DNA from: Seiridium cupressi
Lineage: Eukaryota; Ascomycota; Sordariomycetes; Amphisphaeriales; Sporocadaceae
Assembly: GCA_036674765.1 (NCBI GenBank)
Contig: JARVKI010000004.1
Span: forward strand, 682,001 to 746,000
Length of the DNA: 64,000 nt
Direction: 5' to 3'
The notes beneath the pieces were generated by a model, which saw only the letters and a program-made list of their open reading frames with translations, made no database searches and was not told where the DNA came from. Positions within the stretch are counted from its first letter, which is position 1. The number at the start of each line of letters is the position of its first letter. Of this stretch, positions 11,539 to 22,406 are shown one piece after another. A program made the translations under genes and the position numbers.

Positions 11539-13338
11539 AAGATGACGTGGATGATGACAATGATGATATAGAATAGTTTTCAATGCGTTAAAGTATTAAT
11601 AATGAAGAGGTGCAAAAACATCTAGATTAATGGACATGGGAATCAGATCAGTTGATATGGAAATATGCGGCTGCGCACATGAGCTATGTTCTGAATGCAA
11701 GCTAGCCATATGATAGGAAGCACGAGTCATGAATAAGAAAACTTCAAGGTTAAGCCGCTTGCCGTACATGGTACTACAAGCTTCTTCAGGATGAGATAAT
11801 GACCACGATTGGTCAGCCGAACCATGTATCTAAGCCGCAGTGGAAGCTGACGTCGATAGATTGACCAACGTCTTAGCTCAAGAGGGAGATCAACTTGACA
11901 TGCCAAACAATTTCTCTGAGACTCTGCGGCCTACCAGTCTCTGCGATCTTAACCGATGATAGCTTCAGAGCCGATCGCCAAATGTATTAGACTCCGAAGA
12001 TGAAACATCTGACTGCGCCTTGCCGATCATATTGGTCCCGCGATATACACCATCTAAAATCCATGATGCATACCACCAAGTACACCTCCGTACTATCCGT
12101 ACTCGGCCTCATCTGATAAGCCCCTGACACGCGAAAAGGACGGCCGTTGTGGAGCTACGATCCTCTGCGCGGGGGCGAGGATAGGGGTTGTTAGCTGGGC
12201 CTCGATCTCTCTGGCAGCAGATATCCGCGCGATATGCGGCCACTATTGGTCCCCCGACATAAGAACGCAAGTCGACGTCATAATTGTGGTCTTCTCCGTG
12301 CTGGTACTGGAGGAGAAATCGACAAACAGTGTCATATTTAGTGCTGTATGTGCATGCAGCGACTTTAGGCCAAGCGTTCTAGCCCGGCGTAAGGCAGCCA
12401 CACACTGAAAGCAGATCTGCAAGACTCCACAGCATGTGGGAGCTCATAGAATGAGTGCCATCACTCATGCTTTCGTAAATGTAAAGGACAAAGTAATGCT
12501 CGTTGGAACAGCCACCGACCCTTTCTGTAACGAGTTTCTGTAATATGACTCGAGCAGACCAGTAAGCAGAACGAGACAGCCGAGCTTCAATTATGAGGGG
12601 TTGTTGATAAACATCATAAACTAGAATTCGTGAATGGATACCAATAAATTTCTTTTCGTGCTTCCTATGCCGAAGGGTTGCTTCTGAGATCTACTCTTAC
12701 GTGATATGATCCTTGCAGGATGCCAAGAGGTGGACTATCATCTTAGATCGGGACGTGGCCGTTGCACTGAAAGCGACGATTGCGGTTCGTTATCTTGTGA
12801 TTGAATACATATGCATGTCGCCGTCTCATCTTCGAGCAAAATCCACGCGATCGTGATAAAGACCCTGACGTCGCCCGGTGGGTAGGGCAGTCGAGACCGC
12901 AAATCAACGGTTTTTGAGCTCCACTTACCCCGGCGCCAGAGACAGACTAATCCCTGACAGAGTCGTTTATGGGGGCCCCATTGGCCAGAGCCACAAGACC
13001 CTTGGGCATGGGATATTCCCCGAAAACAGGTTTTCCGCTGAGCCACACCCACCATCCACAAGACCCTCTCGCTTATGAGCCCCCGCAGGACCCTGAGCTT
13101 CCCGAAACGAATGCCTTACAGGCATGATATCATACCGCCATACGTCATAACATGTGGCTGACATGCCTTCGAGTATCAGAGGTCTCGAAAGATATAAGTC
13201 TCCTATCTTGCACCGTCGACGACAGAGTTTGGTCCATCATCCATCAACACTGCTATATCATAAGACTTACCGAACCTAAAAGTCCAACCAATCACAAACA
13301 ACCTTTATACCTCAAACAAACCAAAACTCACTACCACA
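11539..13338. other. Intergenic, 1.8 kb
   Basis: I see only short random-looking frames here. Near the right end, ATATAAG at 13192-13198 and a polypyrimidine/A-rich leader precede the small glycine-rich gene and are likely its promoter and 5' UTR. Confidence 0.45.
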
Positions 13339-13638
13339 ATGTCGAACAACGGTGGTCTCCTCGGCGGTCTCTTGGGCGGCGTTGACAACGTCCTGACCGG
13401 AGGCGAGCAAGCCAAGGGCCAGGGTGGTCTCCTCGGAGGAGTCACTGGTGCCGTTGGCAAGACAACACAAGGGCTCGGCAACGGCCTCAACCAAACCACA
13501 CAGGGTCTCGGCAACGCCGTTGGCCAAACGACCGAAGGCCTCGGACGCACCGTCGGCGGTGTCGGCAACACAGTTGGAGGCGCCGTTGGTGGCCTGACCG
13601 GCGGCAACGGCAACGGCTTCAAGAAGTACGGCATCTAA
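13339..13638 (+). CDS. Small glycine-rich repeat protein (LEA-like)
   Basis: An intronless 99-aa protein. It starts MSNNGGLLGGLLGG and consists almost entirely of imperfect 11-residue units of the form TTQGLGNGLNQ / TTQGLGNAVGQ / TTEGLGRTVGG, ending GFKKYGI. It has no cysteines, no clear signal peptide and no globular motif. Gly makes up over a third of the protein. The 11-mer periodicity with small residues and spaced Leu/Val recalls LEA-type or conidial stress proteins, which are thought to stabilise membranes or proteins on drying; this is an analogy, not a family match. The ATG context CACAATGTC is good, and an A/C-rich leader upstream suggests a well-expressed transcript. The reverse-strand frame over the same bases is a Pro-rich shadow. 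Confidence 0.72.
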   Translation: MSNNGGLLGGLLGGVDNVLTGGEQAKGQGGLLGGVTGAVGKTTQGLGNGLNQTTQGLGNAVGQTTEGLGRTVGGVGNTVGGAVGGLTGGNGNGFKKYGI

Positions 13639-14523
13639 GTGTCACTGAATGGGATTGATTTATACGGGATAAGCAAGTGAGCATTTGGTTGGGGACTGGG
13701 ATTTGAAATTTCTACTGGGACACTGGAATGGGCAACTGGGTCATGATAAAGAAAGATGTTTCGCATAGCATATTACGAATCGGAGCAACGGATGAATTTC
13801 CACCACAAATTTTGTCTCATCGCTATACCCGCGTGAACTCGGTACACTATATTCCTCTGCTTGTGGGACGGAGTTTCTCGTTTTTATTTTGTTCTCTTTC
13901 GTTTGTTTTGGAGTACGTTGGCTTTACTTACACGGCAGTCTTGATGGAACACAGGTAGATGCACCATTTGTAGACATGCTATGGCACGAATAGTCCGGAA
14001 GCTCCCATTTCCCATCACTAATGTGACTGGGTACAGACATTTCCGCCATTGCATATGGGTGTGATACTCAGTCGTTCGGAGGAAAATCGAGACTTCATCA
14101 CGATATGGTGGCTAGGTTGACCGTCAAGGGATATGGTTTATGAAGTATTAGCTTCTAAGACTACTTTTTCGGTCGGAAAGTTGGGACTGTTTCTAGCCGT
14201 TTCGTCTGGTTACTCGTGAACGCGACTTTAAACGCCAAGGAGCATTTTAGATCACACAAGTGCAAGATGTATTAGGTGTATTCATCGCGCAGGCGCTATA
14301 GCTAGGCCGAATTTGATCCAATCACCTCTTAGATCAGGACAAACTTAAAATTTTATTGAATATACATCATCGCACAAAAGTTCATCAGTGGTATACTACT
14401 TCTTTGGAAAAACTTGTTGCAACGACGTGTCAGCGCTCCAACATAGCCCTTCGCTTTGAGAAACATTATTATTATTTTTTTGTTGGTTTTCTATTCTTGC
14501 TACCACCTTTCGTGACGAATGCT
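13639..14523. other. Intergenic, convergent 3' flanks
   Basis: About 885 bp, T-rich near 14465-14490, lie between the stops of the glycine-rich gene (plus) and the MRJP-like gene (minus). No gene is seen. Confidence 0.5.
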
Positions 14524-15974
14524 TCATTTGAGTTGAACTTTTGTCCCTCCATCTGGCAATAGTGCTTTGAACAATGCGAATGGTCGCACGCGCCTATCGG
14601 TGCCAGGATACGAAGCGGGCGAAAAGTTGATCTGATTCACTGTGAAGTACAGATATCCATCAGACGCTACTGACATCGTATCGACCCAGTTGATCCTTGG
14701 ATCCCTCACGAATGGTACGGTAGTACCATTTTGTGGATTGAACAGATTTACGGCGTTTCCCTCGTTATTTCCAACGTACATATAACCATCTATGACTCAG
14801 TCAGCATTGCAATCCTGTATTATAAGAATTTTCCGCATGGATTGATGAAATAGTAGAGTGGGCAGTGACTGAACTTTGAAATACTCACTACTGTCGGTTT
14901 CGAAACCATCGCTTGCACCCTTTTCACCATGGTTGGTCACACCCTGTTCAGCCAATAGCTCACTCGTTTGGCCACGTTGCCGAAGCAAAGACGTCGCGCA
15001 ACTGAACAAATACCGTGAACCAAGAGGGCCCCAGAACAGTCTTTCCCCATCGGCGGACAGAGCAATGCCATCCGATCCTAGCGGGAAGTGGCTGTACGGC
15101 TGACCTCCCAAGGCATAGTAGATCGGCTGGCCCCAAATGAACGGCAGGAATTGGCTCTGCGACCGTACGGGTTGCGTGAGTTCAAGGTGTCTCCAACTCT
15201 CGCCAGAGCCAAGGTCGACTATGATGATACCGTTCCGACCTTCAGAGCTGCTGTCCGTAATATAAGCTACGCCCTCGCCGGAATCAGACACTTCGGCCCG
15301 CAGATCAAAGCGCACATCGTTGAGGTAGCTGTCTGCGTACGCAACAGTTTGCGGGAACAGGATTGTCTTGAACACTTCATTCGTATTAAGGTCGACTCCT
15401 ACCAACTTTGGTCCGCCGTATGCTGCGTATACCAGCGTTCCATCCGGAGTCAGGACGCGTCCTGTGTCGAGGATCCACAGGCGGTCGAGTGGGTCAACGA
15501 CCACTGATTGAACGCCTATCAAATAGTCCGGGTAGCTTGCTCCGGCTGGAAAACATTAGACTTATGTATAAATTTTCCATGTAACTGACACAACCTACTA
15601 GGAGGATTTGTGGTATAATTGATTGCGCCCCCGGGTGGGTGATTCATCTCCAACGATGGATAGGCAGTTTCGTTTGTGAGCGATGTGAGCTCCCCAACAG
15701 TGAAGACGTCGTTGGAACCATTATAAGTATTGGTTGGGTCGAGTCCTGCTCACCATGAGAGTTCGTAGAAGACTGCACCTCTAGATAACTTACCACCCGG
15801 GAAGTTCGAGAATTTTCTCCCTGTGCTGGAAACCGCAATGCCCGTAGGCCATTGCCCGTAGTATGCATGTTGGACTTCTAGAGGAGGACCAAATACACCA
15901 GGGTCACTAATGAATTCGATGTCCTGCGCGCGCACAAGTGCAGCGGCAATAAGCAAGTCCGTAATCGACTTCAT
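14524..15974 (-). CDS. Secreted major royal jelly / yellow-family protein
   Basis: Four exons on the complement: 15794-15974, 15599-15745, 14889-15545 and 14524-14789; about 416 aa. All introns interrupt at phase 1 with good donors (GTAAGT, GTAGGT, GTGAGT). The ATG at 15974 begins a signal peptide, MKSITDLLIAAALVRAQ. Motifs of the MRJP/yellow beta-propeller family are present: GQWPTGIAVSSTGRKFSNFP, YPSLEMNHPPGGAINY, QSVVVDPLDRLWILDTGR, and near the end TDSNGYMYVGNNEGNAVNLF and WVDTMSVASDGYLYFTVNQ. Length matches fungal members. The family binds small ligands in insects; the fungal role is not established. The last three exons only make sense joined: each unspliced frame ends in unrelated residues. 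There is no neighbouring pigment-synthesis gene to suggest a melanin link. Confidence 0.85.
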
Positions 15975-16580
15975 CTCGCAAGCTGTCACATGGATTTGAG
16001 GATCAAGTATTATAGCCGCTATGGAGTTTCTCTATTGATACCACGGCAGATGATCCAAGTCTATATACCACAATTCTGAGTCGTGATTGATGCGGCTCCG
16101 TTACCCCGCGTTACCTGTAATTCAGGACAGCGGTAGTTGATGTGCTCATGACGTCTTCTAGTGGTGATGTGCTTAGGATGTCTTCACATTTGTGTAGCAA
16201 TGCATTCATTCTCCGCATCACCTACCTCGTTCAATTTCTCGGCAATCATAGTGGACTTACGGAGGGCAGCTGCATTAGTGCTAGTTCCCCCAGCTGGGTA
16301 GCGATCGTCTGGTCTAGTACAGTGGGGGCCACGTTCTCCGCACTACAAGCGTGCCATGATTGCGTCAAAACCTGTGGCCGCCTCCAAAAAAGACTGTGAC
16401 AAAAGATGTTATTATACTCGTGATCAGTCCACTTCGAAACATGCTCACGACGGGCACAATCAGCACAATTACCTCTATCGGTGTAGTATAGGAAGGCACA
16501 TTGTCTTGACTAAATGATAACCAGAGTGTGTACCCCGTGATAGTACAATGTAGTACATGAATCTTTTCAGGTTGAATTCT
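15975..16580. other. Intergenic, promoter of the MRJP-like gene
   Basis: About 600 bp lie between the start of the MRJP-like gene and the end of the SDR-like gene, both on the minus strand. I see no coding signal. Confidence 0.5.
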
Positions 16581-17462
16581 TCACTCGACCCTTCCTTGAC
16601 TCGGCCAAATCCCCATCTTCTTCCAGAATGCCCTACCATCCAAGACTCGACCAAGCAGAGGTGTATCTCTAGGCAAAGCCCGAACCCCTTCTTCCTCCAT
16701 TAGTTCGCCAACCCAGATTTGCAGTTGCTTCTGTTTGGCAATCTCAGCTTCATCGACTAGGTTATCGTGTGCTTCAGCTTTACGTCCTGCTTCGACCGCC
16801 CAATCTTGGACTAGATCCCACCAGTCATACGTGTGCAGATCGCACAGCAGCCAGCGCTTTGCAGGCGTGAAGTTGTGGTGTAGCGCGATGATAGCTCGCG
16901 AAACGTCTTCGCCGTGAATCAGGTGAAGAGCGCCTTTGGCTTTCAGTTCGGCTTTTGACTTCACCACCCAATCAACCCAGTTACGGGGCTGTCGGGCACC
17001 GCCGTAGAGACCTGCCAGATCCAGGACCGCGCCGTCCGCAACGTCCATCAACTCATCCTCAGCGATGGCGCGCGAATTGGTGGTGTCATAAGGCGAGTTC
17101 TCGTCCTGCCATCCCGCCCCTTTCCAGATGCTTGTCGCGCCGAGTTGGATGAATTGAGGCTTGCTGCCCTCATGCGTCTTTTGGTAGAGTTTGGTCAGAT
17201 GACTGGACTGCCCTTTGCCCTTGAGGGGGAAGCTGATCACGACTGTTACCGCTGTGGGCAGTCGTTTGAATTGCCCCTCATCTTCCGATTCAGGGTCGTA
17301 TTTGAAGGGTATTGTACCGTCACGACCATTCGTCGTCGTGGCCGCGAAGAGAATCTTCTTCTTCTCGAGAAGTGGTATAAGAAATTCAGACGTCCATCCG
17401 GCGCCAAGTACCAGTAGGTCGACCTGATCAGGAGTAGGCCTCAACATTTTGTCGTTTTCCAT
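16581..17462 (-). CDS. Atypical SDR / NAD(P)-binding Rossmann-fold protein
   Basis: A single-exon protein of about 293 aa when begun at the ATG at 17462 (MENDKM...). The frame remains open to an ATG at 17558, adding 32 residues that look non-conserved. After a short lead comes a Rossmann beta-alpha start, DLLVLGAGWTSEFLIPLL, with GAGWTS as the nucleotide-binding turn. Downstream are FIQLGATSIWKG, an acidic DELMDVADGAVLDLAGLYGG segment, and LIHGEDVSRAIIALH, which resembles epimerase/dehydratase relatives of the YeeZ type. A catalytic YxxxK pair typical of classical SDRs is not evident, so it may bind nucleotide without oxidoreductase activity. The substrate is unknown. The C-terminus, FWKKMGIWPSQGRVE, ends 600 bp before the MRJP-like gene start. 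Confidence 0.68.
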   Translation of the reverse strand: MENDKMLRPTPDQVDLLVLGAGWTSEFLIPLLEKKKILFAATTTNGRDGTIPFKYDPESEDEGQFKRLPTAVTVVISFPLKGKGQSSHLTKLYQKTHEGSKPQFIQLGATSIWKGAGWQDENSPYDTTNSRAIAEDELMDVADGAVLDLAGLYGGARQPRNWVDWVVKSKAELKAKGALHLIHGEDVSRAIIALHHNFTPAKRWLLCDLHTYDWWDLVQDWAVEAGRKAEAHDNLVDEAEIAKQKQLQIWVGELMEEEGVRALPRDTPLLGRVLDGRAFWKKMGIWPSQGRVE

Positions 17463-19285
17463 GTGACGTCTATGACTTAAGTGTTGTAAGTTGCTGGCGG
17501 TGATGGGATTGGTGGTGGGGCATTCGCGTATTCGGCAGCAAAATTTAGGTTTGAGCATTGTTAATTTAGTGGATGACTTGGGCGGCGCGCGTCAAGCCTT
17601 TTCTGGGGCTAGCGCAACTCTTCGTCTTCATTCACTACGTTGGCGCTGTACGTGAGTATTCGGGCAATTGCACAAAACGACAAAGAAGTATTCGTTTTGG
17701 ATATAAATGATGATTGAGGATAAACGCTAAGATAATGTTCCTTCGTTGAGTTTCAAGTGGCCAGCAGGAGACTTTGCGCCGAGAGATTCAAGATAAGAAA
17801 GTAGAGAACTAAGTGGGTAAACGAATGAGAGCAGCGATTAAACAACTTCAACCACTGTTTAAGCAGCCTTGTTCGAAACCCCGTTTGCAGAACAAATTTG
17901 AGTCACTCAAGATATCTCGAGAGGTGGATGCTGTCAACCATCGAGAGGAATTGATCCTGCTTATAAGGGAGGCGACCGCATCATCAACATCAGCACCGTA
18001 CGAGAGATGAGCGGCCGTAATGATCAAAGTGCCTTGGCAAACCAAGTCGCCTACAGCACAGAAAATCTTGGTCTGTGAAGTAGGGCAATTGGAGATGCAT
18101 CCGTTCTCCTGCTGATATTCACCGAGGAATCAAGCTGCTCAACGGCCCGATGAGTCATGGCCGCACCTTGACTGCACTCTGTGTTAATTGATAAGCTACC
18201 GTCAACTCGGAGCTCAACTTACCTGTAACCACCAGCCACGATCTTTGCGTCGGGGCACTCGGTCGCCCGCACGCCTGAGTAGCTGTGCCATCAGAGCGAT
18301 ATCTGCCAGATCAGCTTTACCAGGGATGAATTTGGTCTCAAGCAAGGCCGCGTAGTTGACACCTTCCGTGGCAACATTCGAGGAGCCAGAGTTGGCCTTG
18401 AGGCCATTGGAAACAGGAGGCCCGACAACAGTCCCCTATACGATTCTCGAGTCGGCTTAGGCTCCTGAAAGTTTGATGAGATGCAAACATAGAAGTTTGC
18501 TCATGGTGTCACCCAAACGCGGATATGAGGCGTTCCTGGTCAATCGTCTTCAATTCGCCTTACCACGGTGCGGGGTATGACCCTGTCATAGGACGAGACT
18601 GGCGATCATTGATGATATATGCCAGCGCTTGTCAGCATCATTAAGGATGTCAGTAACTCTCGGAGACTGCGCAAGGTAAGGAACGTCGTCCGGACCCACC
18701 GATCGGCAAGATCTCATCGATAATTATCATATTCCAGATCATCTTGTAGACCCCTTCTAGCCCTACCAACACGCACGTTATCTGATAATGCGAAGTCGAT
18801 CCGGGATGTCATCTCAGCTAGGGTTGCTAGCTCGGAAGAAGTAATCGCCACCAAGCTTGATTGGATGGTTATGGTCAAGCATACTATTCGCGAAGTTGCA
18901 TAAGGACTAAACGCTAGGTTCACCTGGTTTGCATTGATGGTTATGACTCCGGTTCGCAGGCTTCGATCTGGTGTTTCGAGGCTGCAAATAGCGCCAGGAT
19001 GGCTCGCGTGTGTCGGACTAGTCTTAGCCCAACGTTGGCGCGACGCCGTCTGATGCTTGCCCTGTTGAACTTCCAGTCGGTATCCAATACATTTCAAACG
19101 ATTGTATCGGAAAGACAATCTGTAGGGAAGTATCCTGACCATTATATGAAGGATTTCATGCGTGCTAGAACTGCGGCTCTGCCCTTAAGCCCATGTCTGT
19201 CCCCGTGTGACAATCACGATGAATCTAGACGTCGATTGCTTTTTCACTCCTCAATTAAATATTAGTCCCGCTATTGCATGAAAAG
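17463..19285. other. Intergenic, 1.8 kb, divergent promoters
   Basis: The region separates the SDR-like gene (minus) from the rhodopsin-like gene (plus). Short frames at 17813-18010 and 18714-19142 have no motif and no credible splice partner. I see nothing further. Confidence 0.45.
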
Positions 19286-20831
19286 ATGGCCGTAGCGACG
19301 CGGCAGCCCAATGTATTTGTCGCCGTGTCAATAACATTGGCAGCGGCGACCGTCGCAATAATATTACGTTTTCTCGCAAGGAGGATGACAAAGGTTCCAA
19401 TTTGGTGGGATGATTTCATGTGTATTGGAGCGTTCGTAAGTTGTGCACGTCGAGCGTTGTGAGAGGTGGGAGCTAACACTCTTTATTAGTTCTTTGGTGT
19501 GGGATGGAGCTTGCTTCTGATAATGTGTAAGTACATGCTATGGGCTCAAAACTATAGAACTTACGTCGAAATACAGGGACGTACAGCGGGCTGGGCTTGC
19601 ATCTAGGAGACGTAGGACTCGCGCCGGAGCTATCATTGAATAGGTCTTTATTCTTCTGCTATCTTGCCGAGCTGTTCTACGCAGCCTCACTCGCATGCTC
19701 CAAATTTGCCGTTCTGGCCTTCTATTGGCGCATGTTCCGTACGTCGAACATCAAGATTCCTATCATTACGCTCCTAGTCGCAACATCGATATGGCTGATC
19801 CTGAGGGTAAGTCCAGTCTCCTCGATGTGCTTCTTCTATCTCCACTTCGGCTGACACTTTCAGACATTCCTCACAATCTTCCGTAAGTACAATAAAGTTC
19901 ACGCGAAGTTCCCGCCTTGGGGCGCGTTAAGGTTCAAAGGTCATGTTTGTTGACAATTGAATCGATAGATTGCGTGCCTGTCCAAGCCTTCTGGGACAAG
20001 TCCATCCCGGACGCCACTTGTCGTATTGACGACTCGAAGTTTTTCTTCGGAACCGTGCTCACCCACCTGTTCCTGGACTTGGCTATTCTGAGTCTTCCGG
20101 TTCTTCAAGTCCGGAAGCTGCAACTGCGATCAGCTCAGAAGGCTGGCGTGACGGCTATGTTCATGTTTGGTATTGTGTAGGCTCCATTCTCCGCTCGAGG
20201 TCTCGGCTCGTCGAATCTAACCGTGCTAGCGTCTGTATTGCATCAATTATTGTGCTCGTTTATTCAATCGAGTACGACACCACGTCACGGGAGATATCGT
20301 GGAACATCGCTCCTATCATGTAAGTCAGCGCGGGGATGCTTGGGTATTTGGCCAGACCTGACAGCTTCTAGGACATGGGCTACCGTCGAGGTGAACCTTG
20401 CCATCGTATCAGGTAATGCTCTTCCACAAATGGGCAACGCGTTGCATTTAGTAATATGTTCTATAGCTTGCCTCCCGATGCTTCGCCCGATCTTCATGAA
20501 AGCGTTCCATCGCCTATTTCCCAACGCATCTGTCGATTCGAGTAACAAGCAGTACAATGCCAATCAACCAAAGTCCATGATGAAAATGTCGACGATGAGA
20601 ACGAAGTCCCGACACGCAGATGATTCTGACTCCACGCATCAACTTGCAAATCTCGACAACGAGTACGGTTCCGATTATGGTGATGACGAGCATGGCGCAA
20701 CCGGCGCCCGTGTTGTGATTACGGGTAACGATGGATTGCCTGATCCAGAGCGGGGGACCTCATCAAATGGAAGAATGGGCGGTATCCTTGTTAAGAGCGA
20801 GACCTCCGTGCAGGTGACACAGGCTAGATAA
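19286..20831 (+). CDS. Fungal rhodopsin-like (PTH11/SAT-type) seven-helix membrane protein
   Basis: Eight exons: 19286-19435, 19490-19526, 19577-19806, 19864-19882, 19969-20176, 20230-20319, 20372-20412 and 20467-20831; about 379 aa, all joins in frame. The pattern is diagnostic of the fungal rhodopsin-domain family: a first helix followed by RRMTKVPIWWDDFMCIGA, the helix LAELFYAASLACSKFAVLAF then YWRMF, the TIFHCVPVQAFWD segment, a Cys-bearing loop, and IVSACLPMLRPIF before the cytoplasmic tail. The tail (~110 residues) is polar and acidic (EYGSDYGDDEH). Exon 4 has only 19 nt. The intron 20413-20466 is 54 nt and free of stops; removing it restores the canonical EVNLAIVSACLP. Family members are integral membrane proteins, some acting as receptor-like sensors of surfaces or hosts. 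No CFEM domain is present here. The ligand is unknown. Confidence 0.85.
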
Positions 20832-21002
20832 AAGGTATCGGAATGATCAATCTGGGATAGGTAGTGAGCCTCCAGATAACGTAATCATCACCCAATGCCC
20901 TTCGCAGCCGTTGTTGTGATTTCGGCCTCGCGTCGCAGATGACGTTGAGGGATGACTTCGGCTTCTCCAAGGCCCCCTTTGTATTGGTTCGTCGTCTTAC
21001 TT

Positions 21003-21755
21003 TCAAAGCGCCGAGCTGGTGTGTGCCCAGATGACCGGGACATCAGATTCGGACCTCGACGCAATCTTGTGGCCAGAAATTGAGGCATCCTTCCACCCGA
21101 ACTTAGAGGAATTGATAGTCCCACTAAATTTGCGACAGTCATTACCGGAGAAGACAATATAACCCAGTCCCGTCTCGACTTGGTCTGGCTCTGCATCACC
21201 ACTCACGGGAACAACCGGTTCTGGAGTCCCACTCCACTGTAGCCAAAATTTGGGAGAGCGAAAGCTGTTCTTCTCGAAAGTTGCAAAGCGATCCTGTTCA
21301 GTTTCTTCGGGCATGTTCGAGTGGCTCTTCATGTCCTCGGGTTGCTCAGCATCAGCGGCATTTTCGGCTTCGACATCTTCATTGCCCTCTTTGTCGTCAT
21401 CATCCGTAGAATCGTCTTGGACTAAGCTTGATATGAGCACCCGAAGATTTTTCCTACTTGCAGCGAGAATTACTGATGCCCGCAGAACATCCGGCAAGAC
21501 AAGCTCTCCGACGATACCTTGTCCATTACCGGTGAGGCGATATAAATCCAAAACCGCAGACTCATCATCATCTGTATCGCCGTCGAGTTTCTGCACTTTC
21601 TTCCAAGCTGGGCATTTGCATGAATAGCTGCCAAATGTCTTGCGGACGTCGAAAGATCCGTAGCGCCGAGATCTGCCGCCGGCTTGCCCATGGTTGCGGC
21701 CAACCCTATTGTGCATGTGTCGAGACGAGAGAGCAGTCTCTTGCCAGTCATCCAT
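21003..21755 (-). CDS. Conserved-looking fungal protein of unknown function
   Basis: A single exon of about 250 aa from the ATG at 21755; the frame is open further upstream but without an ATG. The N-terminal part is basic (SRRYGSFDVRKTFGSYSCK). A helical middle, VLDLYRLTGNGQGIVGELVL with VLRASVILAASRKNLRVLI, precedes a very acidic loop (DDSTDDDDKEGNED). The C-terminal block, FWLQWSG ... GLGYIVFSGNDCRKFSGTIN then SKFGWKDASISGHKI, looks like a conserved globular module; I believe similar blocks occur in other ascomycete hypothetical proteins but cannot name a family. There is no signal peptide. It is convergent with the rhodopsin-like gene, 171 bp from its stop. Confidence 0.6.
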   Translation of the reverse strand: MDDWQETALSSRHMHNRVGRNHGQAGGRSRRYGSFDVRKTFGSYSCKCPAWKKVQKLDGDTDDDESAVLDLYRLTGNGQGIVGELVLPDVLRASVILAASRKNLRVLISSLVQDDSTDDDDKEGNEDVEAENAADAEQPEDMKSHSNMPEETEQDRFATFEKNSFRSPKFWLQWSGTPEPVVPVSGDAEPDQVETGLGYIVFSGNDCRKFSGTINSSKFGWKDASISGHKIASRSESDVPVIWAHTSSAL

Positions 21756-22406
21756 TTTGCTGTGAGATGGGTTCGGTGAGTTTCCAGCAGAATGAGCTTT
21801 GTAAATGCTCCTGTTCTGTTCTAGCACTGATATTTTGTCTACTTTTGCCACAAGCTTAGCGTCAAATGCTGACGTCAGGTTTCAAGACTCGCGTTTCCTC
21901 AGGCTACGGAATCATACTTCGAGGACTATTTCTTCTTCATAGTATTTTGGCCTAATGAATCCAGGTCTCAACCACGGTTAGTATATCGCGTTGGAAAACG
22001 TGCTTAATGGAATTGTACATCTCGGGATTCCTGAGTAGATCACAAGCCCTGGCCAATTGCCCTTGCCTGATTCGATTCTTCGTTTGCTGATGACTGCCCC
22101 CATAGGACGAATCGGGGAAGCTATCACACAAGTAAATTGTATTAGACCATTAAATCGAGTCTACACGACCATGAGGATATAGCGCCGTCATCTAGTCCTC
22201 CATGAGATTGAAATTTACGTGGAATCGCTCCCCATGCCTACATGTACATATACGCTACGCCGTTCTAGGCTTAGACCATCAAACAATCCACTGAATCAAC
22301 CACCAGGATACATTAGCTGTACGTAGCCAAGGAGAGATCTGCATTAGCACGATTACGCCATATCGCAATATCTGCGCGCGGGCATTTGGCCCACAGCATC
22401 TTGAAG
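21756..22406. other. Divergent promoter region
   Basis: About 650 bp lie between the hypothetical gene (minus) and the amino-acid permease (plus). There is no coding frame. Several GATA/TATC cores occur (for example near 22177, 22205 and 22335). In fungi GATA factors control nitrogen transporters, but these short matches are expected by chance. Confidence 0.4.
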
